Part shown: positions 1 through 12,700 of the stretch, in pieces
How positions within the stretch are numbered: position 1 is the stretch's first letter
How the letters are laid out: every line of letters starts with the position of its first letter
Assembly: GCA_000708835.1 (NCBI GenBank)
Contig: DF237211.1
Coordinates: 50,697 to 114,696 of the forward strand
Direction: 5' to 3'
From: Klebsormidium nitens
Lineage: Eukaryota; Streptophyta; Klebsormidiophyceae; Klebsormidiales; Klebsormidiaceae
Length of the DNA: 64,000 nucleotides
The notes under the pieces: model-generated
What the model saw: the letters and a program-made list of their open reading frames with translations, nothing else
What the model was told of the DNA's origin: nothing
Database searches by the model: none
Position numbers and translations under genes: made by a program

Positions 1-313
1 AACTAGGTGCTTGTACAATCTGAAGAACAACCTTGAAAGTCAACCTCATCTATGCGGAGTTTGGTTTTCTGAATTGACGTTGTTGGTTTCACCCTTGGGA
101 AGATGATGTCGGACGCTGTTTCGACACGTTTCCCTAAGGATATTGTTGAGTCGGGGCTTCATCTCCTCACCTAAGCGCCAGTATACCGCCTCCCCTTATT
201 CAAAAGGATTCACACGTCAAGCACGTTATCCAGTCCTCAAGGCAAGAACTTCTACCCGGCGGTATCCACCGCGCATATCCGCCGTCTTGCTGACGTCGCC
301 AGCTCGCGCGCAG

Positions 314-3300
314 ATGCCGCGGCGGCCGCAAGATCGGCATCCCGGAGCTGAAGGTGCTGTCGCGCGCGATGGGCGCGTGGCAGGCGCGCGTGCAGGAGTA
401 CCGGCGCAAGAAGGAGCGGCTGCAGCTCGCGCAGGAGTTCCGGAACAAGACGCTCCTCTGGCAGGCGCTCTCGCGCTGGCTATACTTTCAGGTAATGGCA
501 TATGTTAGGCCTTGGCACTTCCGTGCTGGCTCTACTTCCAGGTAAAGGTTTACTAGGCCTTGCCCCTTTCGCGCCGGTTCTGCCCTTAGGAAAGGCAAAC
601 GCGTGGGCCTCGGACGTCTGCGAGATGCTCTAGTGCCTGCAATGTGCCGTCATGTGTAGACGTAAGGCGGGGTTCTGCAAAGCTCTCAGAGTTGTGTTCG
701 GTGTGAGAGCACTACTCGTGTCGCACCGAAAGACTGCTCTCGGGCGCTGGGGCGAGCCGGAGGGCGCTTAACCGCGAATCGATGGTCCACAGACGTTCTA
801 AAAAGATGCAGACTCCTCCTTTCGACACGGAAGCTTGCGATATGAGGGTCATTGAGGGCAGATTTTCTGCCTTCACAGACTACGGATCGCTAAAGCATGC
901 CACTTCGTACTGTCTACATTCCGGTCAATTCTTTGGCGACTTTTCGTCTGATCAGTTTTATCGTTTTCCGTTTAGGACTGGCGCGCGCACAAGGCCGAAC
1001 TGCTCCGGACTGCGGATCTACGGCGCCCGCTGTGGCTGCTCAAGGCCGGTTTTCGGGGGCTGCACGAGAACGTCGCACTCTCGCGTGAAAAGAAGCGCGA
1101 GCGCGAGCGCGCAGTGGAAACTGCGCTCTCGCAGTGGGCAAAACAGGTGAGCGTCTTAGGAGTGAAGTCCTCTTTTGTGGAGCTTCAATGGAAGTAAATT
1201 TCTCGTGTTGTCTATGTTTTAGGGCAGCTATCCGACGTCGGGTGGCTGCGAATATGTCTTGGTTCGGGGCAAGGGGATTGTGAGAGGCAGAACTGCAGGT
1301 ATATATCGATGAGAGAAATTTTCTACGAAGTTTCATAGCTGTCACCTAACCATCCGATTTGTCTGGGCCCGCGCTGGGTAAGATTCTGATCAGGCAAGCT
1401 TACGTGTCGCTACGTCTCTTGGCTACCGAAGAAGATTCCCCGCAACATCGATCGCTCTTTCTTTCTCGTGCAGGCGTCAAAGCACTGCTTTCGAAAGTGG
1501 GCACTGCTTCCGGAGCACGCGCGGCAGAAACGAGAGACGATAAAGGCCGCCCACGAGGCCTTCTGCCGGCTCCTCAAGGCCCGAAGCCTCCGCTGGTGGA
1601 ACAAGTACCGGTTGCAGCGGCGGGAGGGCGCGCGCATGAAAGAAGCGGCGTCGCGGTTCCGCGCGCGCGTGCTCTTCCGGCGCACGCGCCTCGCGGCCGC
1701 GGAGTATCAGGAGTACAAAAAGCTGTCCGCCGTCCGGAAGGCCGAACGGGACCACGTGGTGTCCGAGTTTCGGACGCTGACGGGGAAGCGGAAAGCGTTG
1801 CGAGGGTTCCGGTGGGCGGTCCGGGAACGGGCGTGGAAGGAGGGCGCAACAACTAGAGCGGCGAAGTGCGCTCGCGTGCACTGTTTGGTGCGCGTGCTGG
1901 CGCAGTGGGGGTACTTCGTGGGGCGGCAGCGGCTCGACCGGGAGCACTCGAAGCGGGCCGACGCGCACCGGCGGCGAGCGGCGCTCAGGACGGGGTTTAG
2001 GGTTTGGAGGCGCGCGCGCGCGCGGAGGGTTGCGGAGCAGGGGAAGCGGCGGGCTGCTGTAGAGATGGGGAGAAAGGGCGTGCTCCGGAGGATGCTGCGC
2101 GCGTGGCACGGGTGGCTGGCGGTGCGCGGGGACTCGGAGGTGTGGGACAAGCGGCGGGAGGAGCTGTGTCTCAGAGCCCTGTTCAGAGTGAGCTGCTGAC
2201 GGCTATCCCGCAGATTTTGTCGAGTTTTCATTGTGTTAGGGATGATAGACATCATACCTGGTGGGGTCAAGACGAATTGGTGTCATGCCCTTCTGGAAAG
2301 TCGGACTCTTCTTAAGAGATCACTGAAGCACAGGAGACAGTACAGGAGACAGTAAGAGGTCCTCAACGAGACCCAAACCTGCTTTTCGCTGTCTTTTTCA
2401 CAACCCCAGTCTCTCAGATAACCCTCATGTGCACTGGTCTCGCGGATGTTAAGACCTGCAATCTCGTTACATGTAGGGTCCTTGATCAACCGCTGGCTCT
2501 CTTGTCTGCAGAGCTGGCACGCTTTGGTCGGCCGCCAAAACGCAATTCGCGAGGCCATCGCCGCGCGCGACACCCACCCGCTCGCCGACGTCATGCCCAC
2601 GTGGCACGACGTGGCGCGCCGGCGGCGCCTCCAGCGGCGCTGCGTCCACCGGTGGCGAGCCGCGGCCGCTGCCGCGGCTTTCCAAACCTGGGCCGAGCGC
2701 ATGGCAGATATGAGGCGGAAACGCCACCTGCTGGGGAGGGCGATTCAGCGCTGGATTGCGGCCCCATATCCGTTGATTCAAGTCGCCCTCCGGTGCTTCG
2801 ACCACTGGAAGGCGCTCGTCGAGACGAAGAAACGGGTGAACGGGGGAAAAGCGGGAATGGTCGCGAGGAAAGCGCGACAGACGCGCGGCCGCGTTGTGGC
2901 CACGTGGCGGGAGGAGGTGGAGCACAGGAACCGGTTGCGCGTCGCATTCGGACTTGTGAGCCATCGGGCAAGGCGCGGGTTGAAGCGGCAGTGTCTGGAG
3001 GGCTGGAGGGCGGCTGCTTTAGGAGGGGCACAGGTGAGGAGAGTTGCCCGCGGTGTACAATCGCGTGGGCCTGGCAGTTCTTAGGAAGTCGTATCATGCG
3101 TTGTCGTCAAGTCGGTTTTCATGTAGCAACTCCGTCTTCATGTAGCAATTGTTATTTTTGAAGAGTCCCGGTGCGGTTCAGGTGAATTCCCACGGCACTC
3201 TCCTGATGGATGCCGGCGCTGCGTGTCTGGATATCTGCACGTCTGGGTGCTCATTGGATAGCTTTCCCATCCCTTTATGCAGGAAACAATGTCGGAACAG

Positions 3301-3645
3301 CGAGCTCCCAAAACCACGGAGCGCCCCCAAGTTCAACCTGTACCCGTTGCCTTCGACCCTCCAAGGGAGAGCCGACTTTCGTTCGGTTCTGAGGCCACCG
3401 CTGCGGATGATGTTGAGTGTGCGGCTGACGAGGAACCGTCGCGGTTCCGCGCTTTGTCTGATGTGTTGGCCATCAGCCGCGCTATCAAAGTCGTGGCGCA
3501 GTGGCGGGCGGTGATCGCTCAGAGGAAAATGGCGCGGAGCCTGGAGGTGATAGCAGAGTACCGAGCGACGGACTGCGGTCCGGTGGGAACGGATACCGGG
3601 CAAGTGAACGAACGGACAGAATTTCCTCAGCACGCGGCAGCATGA
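314..3645 (+). CDS. SFI1-like centrin-binding repeat protein (5' end outside window)
   Basis: Exons read as 314-491, 976-1147, 1474-2187, 2512-3033 and 3283-3645 (TGA). Every junction is GT-AG and phase 0. The product is almost wholly basic alpha-helix with regularly spaced Trp motifs such as MGAWQARVQEYRRKKERL, ALSQWAK, CFRKWALLPEHARQKRE, LRAWHGWLAVRGDSEVW and FDHWKALVETKKRV. This is the pattern of SFI1 family proteins, whose Trp-containing helical repeats bind centrin at centrosomes, basal bodies or spindle poles. The last exon lacks the repeats and ends in an acidic, Pro-rich then charged tail. The N-terminus lies upstream; 1-313 looks like intron but may hold further exons I could not recognise. 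Uniform phase-0 exons would allow repeat gain by exon duplication (inference). The family call rests on repeat pattern, not on a single catalytic motif. Confidence 0.7.
468..612 (+). repeat. Three 48-50 bp tandem copies of an exon end plus splice donor
   Basis: The last 20-odd bases of the exon ending at 491 and its donor (GCGCTGGCTATACTTTCAG then gtaatg...taggcctt) recur at about 519-565 with an intact CAG-gtaaag donor. A more diverged copy at 567-612 has lost the GT. The spacing of the ctggc word is 50 then 48 bp. Confidence 0.8.
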
Positions 3646-5519
3646 CTTGGAGCTAAGCAAAGTTTAGCTCGCAAGATCTTCCAAGAGTCTACTTCCAATT
3701 GTCCTCAGCAAATCATAGAGAAGCGCATCGCAGTTGGAGCGTTTTGCAGAGTTTCACTTGTGCATGAGCAGCGCAGCCGCGCAAGCGCGGCAACTCTTAA
3801 GTACACATCTCCACATGCATGATTGCAATGATGCCGCGAGTCGCCTACAATCCAGCTTTCATGGCATTCAGTTGCATCTGTCGTGCATCCCCATGTGCAT
3901 TTGACAGTGCATGACAAATATACTCATGCTCAGTCCCCCGCGCGCAAGTCGCTCATTCAATGCTATAATACCTAAAGCTTGCAGCATCCACTTAGTGCAG
4001 GTTGGAGATGCTAGCTGCGCGCACATGTGGTGCGGCGCAATTGACCACTGATCACATACTAACAGCAGCATGTGCTTGTTTAACCACTGAGCCCGGACTC
4101 CATGGCTCCTTTCGCAACACACGATGGCAAGCTCGCAGGCTCAACGTTGCTCTAGGCGCTCCCGCATCCGATCGTAGTCGCGACTAAGGTTAACCCGTTA
4201 GCCTTGCACGTATTCCATGGATATGCACGCTTCAGCTAGTGCACATGTGCATGGTCCATGAGAGGACGCCAAATGCGGAGGCCTCAGGCTGTAGCATGTA
4301 TAGATTTCCAGCATATGGCTCATGCTGTTCGCAATCATGATCACTAACGGTCCGCACTGCCAGAAGCACAATTGCAACGGCTACAACACACATGTGCGAG
4401 GCCATATATGCACAATGAATGATGTCAATGGAGGCTGTACGTGCATCATAGCAGATTTGCAGGCATGACTGACGGTCATGTAATTGTCAGGTTCTGATGT
4501 CCATATGACCGGGCATGATTGCGGACCAAATGCATATGTTCCAAGGCGTCGGCTCTACCCCGCTGCGCTACCACTGTTCAGGCCACTGCAACTGCTCACG
4601 CACATGCTGGGCCGCCAGCAAGGACCGTCCTGACATGGAAGGACGCTCCGCAAAATCTGCCATTTACTTATGTTGAATCCATGGATACTTTATCCAGCTA
4701 CAGATTCTCAAAACGATGAGACAACTCATGTGCTCCGGAAGGGCACATGTAGAAGAACAAAAAGCATGCGCCGTAATTTTTGTCAAGCCATGCTGTCCAT
4801 TTAAGATAGTCGGAGCGGTCCATACCGTGCTGATGGTGGCGACTGCAGGGGAAACAATCTTCGTACCCCTCTTTGTGTTGCCTATCTCAGACCAATGAAA
4901 GATCAGGACAGCAGAGAGACACTCAACGATCACAAGTGGCACGAACGATCGATCTTGATACAGAACGGAATGACTTCTCAAAGAAAAAGAAAAGCAGTCT
5001 CTTCTCCTCAGCAGTACCTGCCACCTTTCCTCAAGCAGATGCGGGCAAGAGCCAACAGTCACCGCTTCCTTGGCAAGGGGGCAACTGGGGCCCGCATCCT
5101 CGGGTTACCAGTATTTTTCCATCATTGGAGAATTCAGAGAAGCTTGAAAGACGTTGAAAAAATCGCAACGTTGGGACACTAACCGTCAGACGATGACTGT
5201 ACGAGTGAGTTGTTCATGTGCAGTCCACAACTACCAGAGAGAAGCTACTTGCAAAAGAAATAAGTGTAGGTGGAGTTCTAGGGATGGCCTCTGACCCCAA
5301 CAGACAAGTGAAGAAAGAGTCCAGCCTTGTGTGTTCCAATCGGATTTGAGCCAGCTTCCGTTAGCATCCGAAAATCAAATTGTCGCTGCCAATGTCAGCA
5401 TGAACGGGACAATAATGTCTGACGAAATGCGACAGTTCCAGAGACACTGCCAGTAGTGTATTGTACTGTTCTCAAAAGCAGGAATGACGCAGTGCTTCCG
5501 CATCTCAGCGCCTCTGCTC
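3646..5519. other. Convergent intergenic gap, rich in TGCATG/CATGCA words
   Basis: This lies between the 3' ends of the SFI1-like gene and the oxidoreductase. I see no coding exon that fits a family. An open frame at 4895-5182 is basic and unlike anything I know; it overlaps the presumed 3' UTR of the minus-strand gene. The stretch 3750-4500 is dense in gcatgc, tgcatg and cacatgtg words. Confidence 0.6.
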
Positions 5520-8500
5520 CTAGAAGTTCATCAGGATGCGTTCCCGTGCGATCCCTTGTTCCGTGAGCATCTCGATCAGTTCCTGCGCGCAAACCATCGA
5601 CAAATAACTCCTGAGTTCTCTTTCTTCGAACAACTCCTACCCAGTAGCCTTATAACGCACATTATCATCCAAACCCGACTCGTTCCGGCAAGAGGTCGGA
5701 CTGAACGGAGCAGCAGAGCATTGAGAAACAGAACAGCACAACGTGCCACCAGTTAATGACAAAGCCGAGCCAAAAAACACACTCACTTGACACATCTCCT
5801 TCTGACCAACGAGCACGGCGCCGGTCGTCGCTGGGTCGGCGATCGGCGGGTCCTTCCGGTACTTCTCCTGGACGAAGCCAACGAAGCCGTCCTTCCCAGG
5901 GGGCTCGGAGAACACGGGGATCACACGCACACCCGACTCCTCCCAGCTCTTGAATCGCTCCTGGATTCAACAAGATTTGAATTCAGGAGTTTGGAGGCAG
6001 TGGGGCTCGAAGCTGTTAAGAGATCGGATTAAGGCTCCATCCGAGGGGCCAAATGCACCAGACGAAGAGGGGGAGAAGCGCGGAAACCTTGCAGCCGCAC
6101 ATCCAGGCTGCCCTTGTCGCGGATATCTAAACGAAGGTCCTAAAAATCAGGAGGCCCGAACAAATTAAGAACAAGCTAACCAACCGAGCCTCGTCTTTCC
6201 GACCTTAATGTAGTCCCAGTGTTTTCCGCAACGTAAGCCCCCCGCGTCAAGCCTTTAAGGACACCAGCATACAAGCGGCTGCAGTAAGGAGTGCCAATTT
6301 AACACTAAAGAGCTCCGTTGCCAACGACTCACAGAACATGAATGGCATTTCTTAGCGTAAGAGGTGCTACTCAATCTGCGCCGAGGAGCCCTGGTAAGCC
6401 AGCAAGACAGGCATAGCCAGAGTGCCAGACATCCGGATTAGGGCGTTATTCGTAGACCCCCCCAGCAAATAATTCGACTGGATTTAGTGCAACAAATTAG
6501 GACCACGAAACCAGAAACCAGACCAACCACTAAGAGCAATCTGTGCAAACTTTCAAAGTCAAAGACCAACACCAGGGTGCAGTTGCTAGGATTGCCCTAT
6601 CTCGTCACCTGGAAGGCCATGGCGCTTGACCGGAACGCTCCATAGTAGAGCCGCACATCCTTTCGCTTGTCAGCCTCAAACCCGTTCTCAATGAGCGATC
6701 TGATTGGGCTGCAGAGAGGACGCGCACCGTTCACACCAGTGAGCAAAGGCCGTTGGTCTTCATCTGAGTTGACCGTGTCAATACATACGGTACTGGTTTA
6801 TCAGGATAACCTGGTGCATAAATCACCACCCAAAACACAGAGCGTCTGAGTTCGAAACGTGGCACCATCAAGATTGCAACGCTGTCCATAAGGCAGCTAA
6901 TGCAAAGTGGAGTCTACTGTGCCGGCTCTGCTCTGACTTGCTGGATCTCTTATAACGCCCGGGTCCGGATATTCTCATGAGCTTAAGGATTATTTCTCAA
7001 GTAGAGTGTCATGTAGGCTCCTTGGGCAACCTAAACAAAAATGCACATGAGCAGAATACAAAGTAGCTGAGACCTGCTCCGCACCCTCCCATTTCAGAGT
7101 GTACAAACTCCCTCTGGAAAGAGCTGGCTCTCAAAGGGAGAACTATGCAAAACGGGAGAGCGCCAACCTGATTCCACTTCCGGTGGCAAAGATGAGCACA
7201 GTGGGAAAGTCAGAGGGAGGCGCAATCAGGTCGATGTTGAAGCCCTTTCCCGCAACCGCGCTGACAAACAGCTTGTCTCCTGCACAGGAATGAGGCGGAT
7301 GCGTACTTGGCTTAATTCAAGTCTTCTCAGAGACAAAACATATTGATCACGATTTTGGGGTGTCAGGATACCAACGAGCACTTCAGAACTGGTGTTAGTA
7401 TGAAAGACAAGACATGTTTATTATCGATTTTGGGGTTTGAGGATACCAACGAACACTTCAGAACTGGTGTTAGTGTGCAAATCTTGACCACCTATCTAAC
7501 TGACCTTGGCTTAGCAGCGAGGGTGACCAGGCGGCCTCTACCACACTCTCAAATACACTTCGACACACTCACCTTTCGATAAATTTGAGAGCAACTCGCT
7601 AGTTCCCCCATTGTCTCGGATGAGGACCTCTAGGATCCCGCTGCGCAAACATTGGGCATGACCAGATAAGCAGAGGTCTCAACACAGCAGACTTCTCAAC
7701 ACCCCATGTGATTGCATAACAAGCCGTTGATCATGAACAATACCTCACATGAGCTTATACCAGAACTCATTAAGAGCTCGTCGCAAACCAACATCCGTCA
7801 TCTCATTTGTCGCTGATCTCACCTTTGTGACTCTTTCGGTGATGATGCGAGGGCAATATAAGCCGGTTTGCTGTCCCCCACCTTCATCTGGATGTACTGG
7901 CCAGGAATCGTGTACCCTGCTGTGAGGCCATCAATCTGTTTCAGCAACCACACAACAACGTCACTCAGTAGGCTAGCAAAATTCTGGTTTCAGGAGTTCA
8001 GAAGTCCCACAAACTTCTACAGGAACTTCAAAAAACCTGCTGCTGGTTTGCAGAAAGCCCAGGAATACTGTTTCTGCCTGTTCCAAGTGCTTGAAAGGGC
8101 AGGGTCTGAACACAAGGGCGCTGACCTCTCGCACGTCAACCCACAAGCTGGTGAGCAGATCCCCCGCCTTCTTCGCATCCGTTATGGTGGCTTCTTTCCA
8201 GTCAACCTGTGCGTTCCAATCTGCCATCACCACCCCCAATTGCTGGTTACTTCTGGCTGTGCTCTGAACCTCCCGCACGCTTTGGACTTGGAAGCGGGAT
8301 GATAGGTCACGAGAGAGGAAGGAGGTGGTGGTAAGCTGCTGAGCGGCGCACCCTGGGCATGGGGAACTTGGGCGAAACCCTGGTGCTGCAAGAAAGACAA
8401 GTCAGGGAAAACCGATCGGATTATTCTTATGGCATCATGTGGTTTGCTTCAGCGGTTTGCAGCTTTCGAAGCACAACTTTGGACAGCGAGCACATTCTGG

Positions 8501-9022
8501 TTTTCCAACCCCTCTTGTGCGCTGAGACCAGTGGATGCGGATTCTCTGAGCTGCTGCTGATTGATCTCTGCCAGAAGTGCCGGAAAGAAACCTTCTGGAC
8601 GATATTGTTGATCAAGCACTGAGCGACAGAAGGTGCACTTTCAATTGTAAGCTGAGATGTTGCATGTTTATAACAAGTTGCTATCTCAGACCCTCGTCAA
8701 GCATCCACTCTTGATCATACCGCCGTGACTACAATCCTCAAGAAGTACTCCAGATTGTGAAGTGATTACCTGGACTCCAAAGGGTCCCTCCATATGAGCC
8801 AGAGGGGGCGCTGTTTCTCCTAGGTTTCAGCAGGCCAAAAGACGCTGTGGCTACTGACTGACACGCGGTCGTGGCCATGGTGCTCTGCCTGTATCTGCGG
8901 CTGATTACGAAGCCTCTGGATTCGAGCAACACGTTCACCGCTCGTTCAATGTGCAGGAACGCCAGCGGCCTTGCCGTTCGAAGTGAGCAAATGAGGCAAG
9001 CCGGAGGAGCACTTGGTACCAA
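5520..9022 (-). CDS. Plastid-type FAD/NAD(P)-binding oxidoreductase (FNR-like, pKIWI502 family)
   Basis: Eight exons on the minus strand: 9022-8770, 8385-8126, 7935-7823, 7640-7573, 7279-7168, 6708-6609, 5960-5787 and 5582-5520 (TAG). They sum to 1143 nt, or 380 residues. The order matches ferredoxin-reductase-like proteins: an FAD-binding barrel with PGQYIQMKVGD, AYIALASSP and GGTSELLSNL; then the NAD(P) domain with FPTVLIFATGSGISPIRSLI, a DVRLYYGA strand, TGAVLVGQKEM and a short C-terminal helix ending in NF. The family (Arabidopsis At1g15140, kiwifruit pKIWI502) is predicted plastidial with unknown substrate. The first 49 residues are basic and hydroxylated, as in a transit peptide; a second Met at residue 49 (8878) is an alternative start. 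The region encoded by exon 2 is longer than in the plant proteins I recall. It is divergent from the MYB-CC gene. Confidence 0.88.
7351..7490. repeat. 75-bp direct repeat inside an intron
   Basis: Two copies of about 48 highly similar bases (starting gattttgggg at 7351 and 7426, ending tggtgttagt) are 75 bp apart within the intron between the exons at 7640-7573 and 7279-7168 of the oxidoreductase. The copies do not include an exon edge. Confidence 0.85.
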
Positions 9023-9798
9023 GATCTCGCGCTCAACGTGAGCAATGTGGAGCAGAGGAGGCCACCTGCTTCACCTGAACTTCAAGAACCACACCACCTT
9101 GAAGAAGACGCAATGCCGTCGGTGCTTCTCGGTCTGAAATGGCCACCATGATGCAGCAAAGAACGCAGTCAACTCTGTGCTGAAGGAGCCAGCAACTAGG
9201 ATGACGGGATTTGTCAAAGTCGGCATCCCACACATACGTGCTCAAAAGCGCACAGACGGTACCTACCTTCTGCGGAGGTTGCTTTCCTCAACATCGTTCG
9301 ACAGATTCATGCTCATGAGCGGAAAAGTGGGTGGCAGAGTACGTCGGCATCGAACCTAAACTAGGAACGATCTTGTGGATAAATGCTGACGGTATGATAC
9401 CGGTATCTCTGGTTTTTGCCGCCACATGCGCGCCCATGTGGTGTGACTTTCCCAGTCAGACTTGACCAATTGAAAACTTGAAGTTGGAGTCGAAGCCAAT
9501 TGCACAGGCAGAGGAAGCGCCATGGTTGCCATGCCGTAGGTGCACAGCTGTGGCCTCCCAGAAGGAAAGCTTTCCAGCTGCAGGAGGTGCATTGAAGCTG
9601 CTTCGACTGCCTGGACGGACGTCTCCCCAGGAGAACCTCATGTAGTTGAAATTTAGCCAAAATCGGGTCGTAGGGACCGCCGAAGAAAGGAGGGGCCCCT
9701 TACGAACGGCAACCATTACCTGTTAAATTCAAATGTTAGACAGGCCCACGCAATAGCACGCATCCGTGTTGACCATCTCAGAGTGTTAACAGTGAAGC
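9023..9798. promoter_or_regulatory. Shared divergent upstream region
   Basis: About 776 bp separates the start codons of the minus-strand oxidoreductase and the plus-strand MYB-CC factor, so both promoters and 5' leaders must lie here. The open frames in it show no family signature. No clear TATA box was identified. Confidence 0.5.
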
Positions 9799-12700
9799 AT
9801 GGATGATCATTTGATGCTTACCGATCCAACTTCGGAGGAGGGGCCAGAGGGAGTTCTTGTGGCCCCAGAGTGGCCTCCGTGGTCGGAATTTAACCCGGAC
9901 GATGACTCACTTGCAACTGGGTGGAACAGTTTGCTGCAAGTCGGGAACGAGAATGACGGGGGCATTGGTGGGATGCAGGATCAGGTATGTGCTCTCGTCT
10001 CCTGCGCCCATCCGCAAGCTGAGGTCGGCAAAGAAAATTTTGCATGAGAAGCTTTTGCTGATGCCGACACTAAACCTCAGTCTGTATCCTGTGACTGGTC
10101 TGAGGAGGGGCTTGATTCTACATACTAACCTTTAGTTGCCGGCCCTGGTAGAGTGTTGCTGTAGATTTGGATAATCACCTAAGAATGACCGTTTTGCATT
10201 CTCATCCCACTGAGAACTTGCGCCCGGGCAGATAAAGCTCTGCTCAAAGCATTTAAGCACTTTCGTTCAGGTAGGTTCAGTCTCATGAAGGATGAGTTTA
10301 TACCGCATGCTAATTGCCGTGCACTCCATGTTTTACAGCTTCTTTCAGAACCTGCTTTGAAGGATGACCTAAAGCCCGTTTCGGATTCAAGTGAAGGGAT
10401 GTTACCAGCCACCCACCCGCCCGAGGCAGGTCCCTCGCAGCCTTTCCATCATGGTGCACAGTCAGCCCCCGCCCCATTGCAGCAGCAATTAGAGCAGCAG
10501 CAGCAGCAGGAAGCGCAGAATGCTTTGCACAATAGCTGGCCAATGACTGGCCCCGGTCCTTTGAGGGGCCACGCAGGATCCTCTTTACTGCCTGGGATGT
10601 CTGGGATGGTGTCTCAAGCCGCCGCAGCGGACAGCGATGAAAGAGCAAACCTTTTGTGGGGTGCCCCTTCATCCAAGCAGCGCCTGCGTTGGACCCCGGA
10701 GTTGCACGAACGGTTTATAAAAGCTGTGGAGTCTTTGGGAGGACCCGACAGTGAGTTTACCTCCTTGGTGTCTCTAACCATGCCAGAGGTTTACCTTGTT
10801 CATGAATTTCAATGAGTATCATTTGAGATAACCCCCCATTTCTCCAAAATGCAGAATGTTGGAAACTCCCAGGGGTCTAAGACTTTGAGGGCTCTCTTGT
10901 ATGCACCTAGTTGCATGTTTGCAATCATCCTGACAATTCTGCAGGTTAATTCATTCATTTGCCAGCGCAAGTCGTGATCGTCTTCATGAACTACAAATGA
11001 GAAAAGTTTTTGGCTGCTTGGGCCTGCATCATTTCCACTGTGGCCAAGTGCAGCTCCGGGTAAAGCAATGCAAGCTGATAGGCCATCATCAGATCAGGAA
11101 GCTTTGCCGCGCTGCAGTGGTATCTGGGGCACTTCGCTCCTTGATGTACAATTGTTCCATTGAGCACTATAGCAAAGTTGATGTGCATATTACTCACATC
11201 ACCTTCTCTTGCAGGGGCAACTCCTAAAAGGATTCTAGAGCTGATGGAGGTCAAAGGCCTCGAGGTATCGCATGTCAAGAGCCATTTGCAGGTCAGTTTT
11301 ACCAATTTGAAATTCTCCAAGCAAGGGGCCTTTGCGACGGATAGGTGATTCGTGTGTCTCTGCCTCAATACTAGAAGTAGGTTGGTGTAAGCACCAGCGC
11401 TACTCTCATCGCATTGCTAACCCCCCATTTGGAGTTAAGCTGTTGACGAAGAAATATTGTCCTTTTGAACAAAGAGTACACAAGCAGTTGGTAGCAATCT
11501 GCTGTTGCGGAGCATGCCTTCAGATTGTGGCCTTCTTTCTGAGAATGCCCGTTTTTGTTTGCAGAAATTTCGTATTGCAACACGAATACCGGAGTTGGGA
11601 ACCTATGGGATGCGTGAGTAACCCAGCCTTTCGCCTTCCATTACTTGCCTTTTATGTTGCCGATTGTCAGTAGCGTCTGTTGCAGTTCTGCCCTCAAAAC
11701 TGCTCTTGTTAGAGCGCATTCTTGCAATCAATGGACGCTCTTTTGGATAACCTCCGGTGTTGCATTTGGAGCCTTGTATCTTGCAAACATCTGCAGCAGT
11801 ATTATTGCACAGCAGGACTAGTGTCGCCTGACGACAGTGACTTTTAGCCTGACCTGCTCGTTGCTCCTGCAGACATGGGGAGCTACCAACTTACCGCCCT
11901 TCCCAACTCCCCGATGCCCTCCCCTTCTCCCCCCCTCCCCAACCCCGCCCGGCGCCCCCCCCGCTCCATCCCGCTCCTCTAGTAAACAATCGCACAGACA
12001 GGAGTCCCATAAGCAGGAGGTTGTGTCGCCAGCACCTATCGGTCCAGAACAGGACCTCTCTCCGAAGGCTCGAAAGCCAAGCCCCCAGCCAAAGGTGCTG
12101 CAGCAAATGGTCCAGCCTGCAGCGCCGCTGGAACCACCGCAGCCGCAAGCGCAAGCACCTCCACAGCAGGGGCCAGCCACAGAGTACGTTTTCTCTATGC
12201 TGCTAGGCTGACAAATGCAGGCTGTATGGGGCGAAAGGCGGAGGTTTGGGAACTTGGAGGTTTGAAGGTCTGAACAGATTGTGACCAAAGGGTGGTCTTC
12301 CAGAAAAAGAAAGCAGCTTTGTAGGGTGGGTGGGCTGGTTGCAGGTTGGATAGCACAGGGCCTGGGTGTATGGAAAGGAATGGACCCCTGTCTATAAGGC
12401 GAGTTTGTGATGATGATTGATGCACAACTTCGAAGCTGTCAAATAGAGGTGCTTATGCCGATCTTGTCTGCTTGCAGGGTCGGCGTCGGTGCTGGTGCTG
12501 GGCCTGGGGCGGGGGCCGGGGCTGGCGGCATGGACATAATGGAGGCCCTCCGGATGCAGATGGAAGTGCAGAAGAAGCTCCATGAACAATTGGAGGTAAG
12601 CTTGTCCGGTCCACCTTGAATCCCAACAGTCCGACCAGTCAGTCAATAGAGGCCCTTATATGCTTGCCAATTGGCTTGAAGGTTCCCTCTTGAGAAGACA

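Noticed and set aside
1477-2109. Long minus-strand open frames opposite the SFI1-like gene
   Set aside because: GC-rich shadow frames of the coding strand; their composition is Pro/Arg-rich with no family pattern.
4540-4585. tRNA-like stretch (complement contains agtggtagcgcagc)
   Set aside because: It resembles a D-arm only; no T-arm GGTTCRANNC, acceptor stem or cloverleaf could be built around it.
4895-5182. Plus-strand open frame of 95 codons
   Set aside because: No family similarity, no splice context, and it lies in the presumed 3' UTR of the opposite-strand oxidoreductase.
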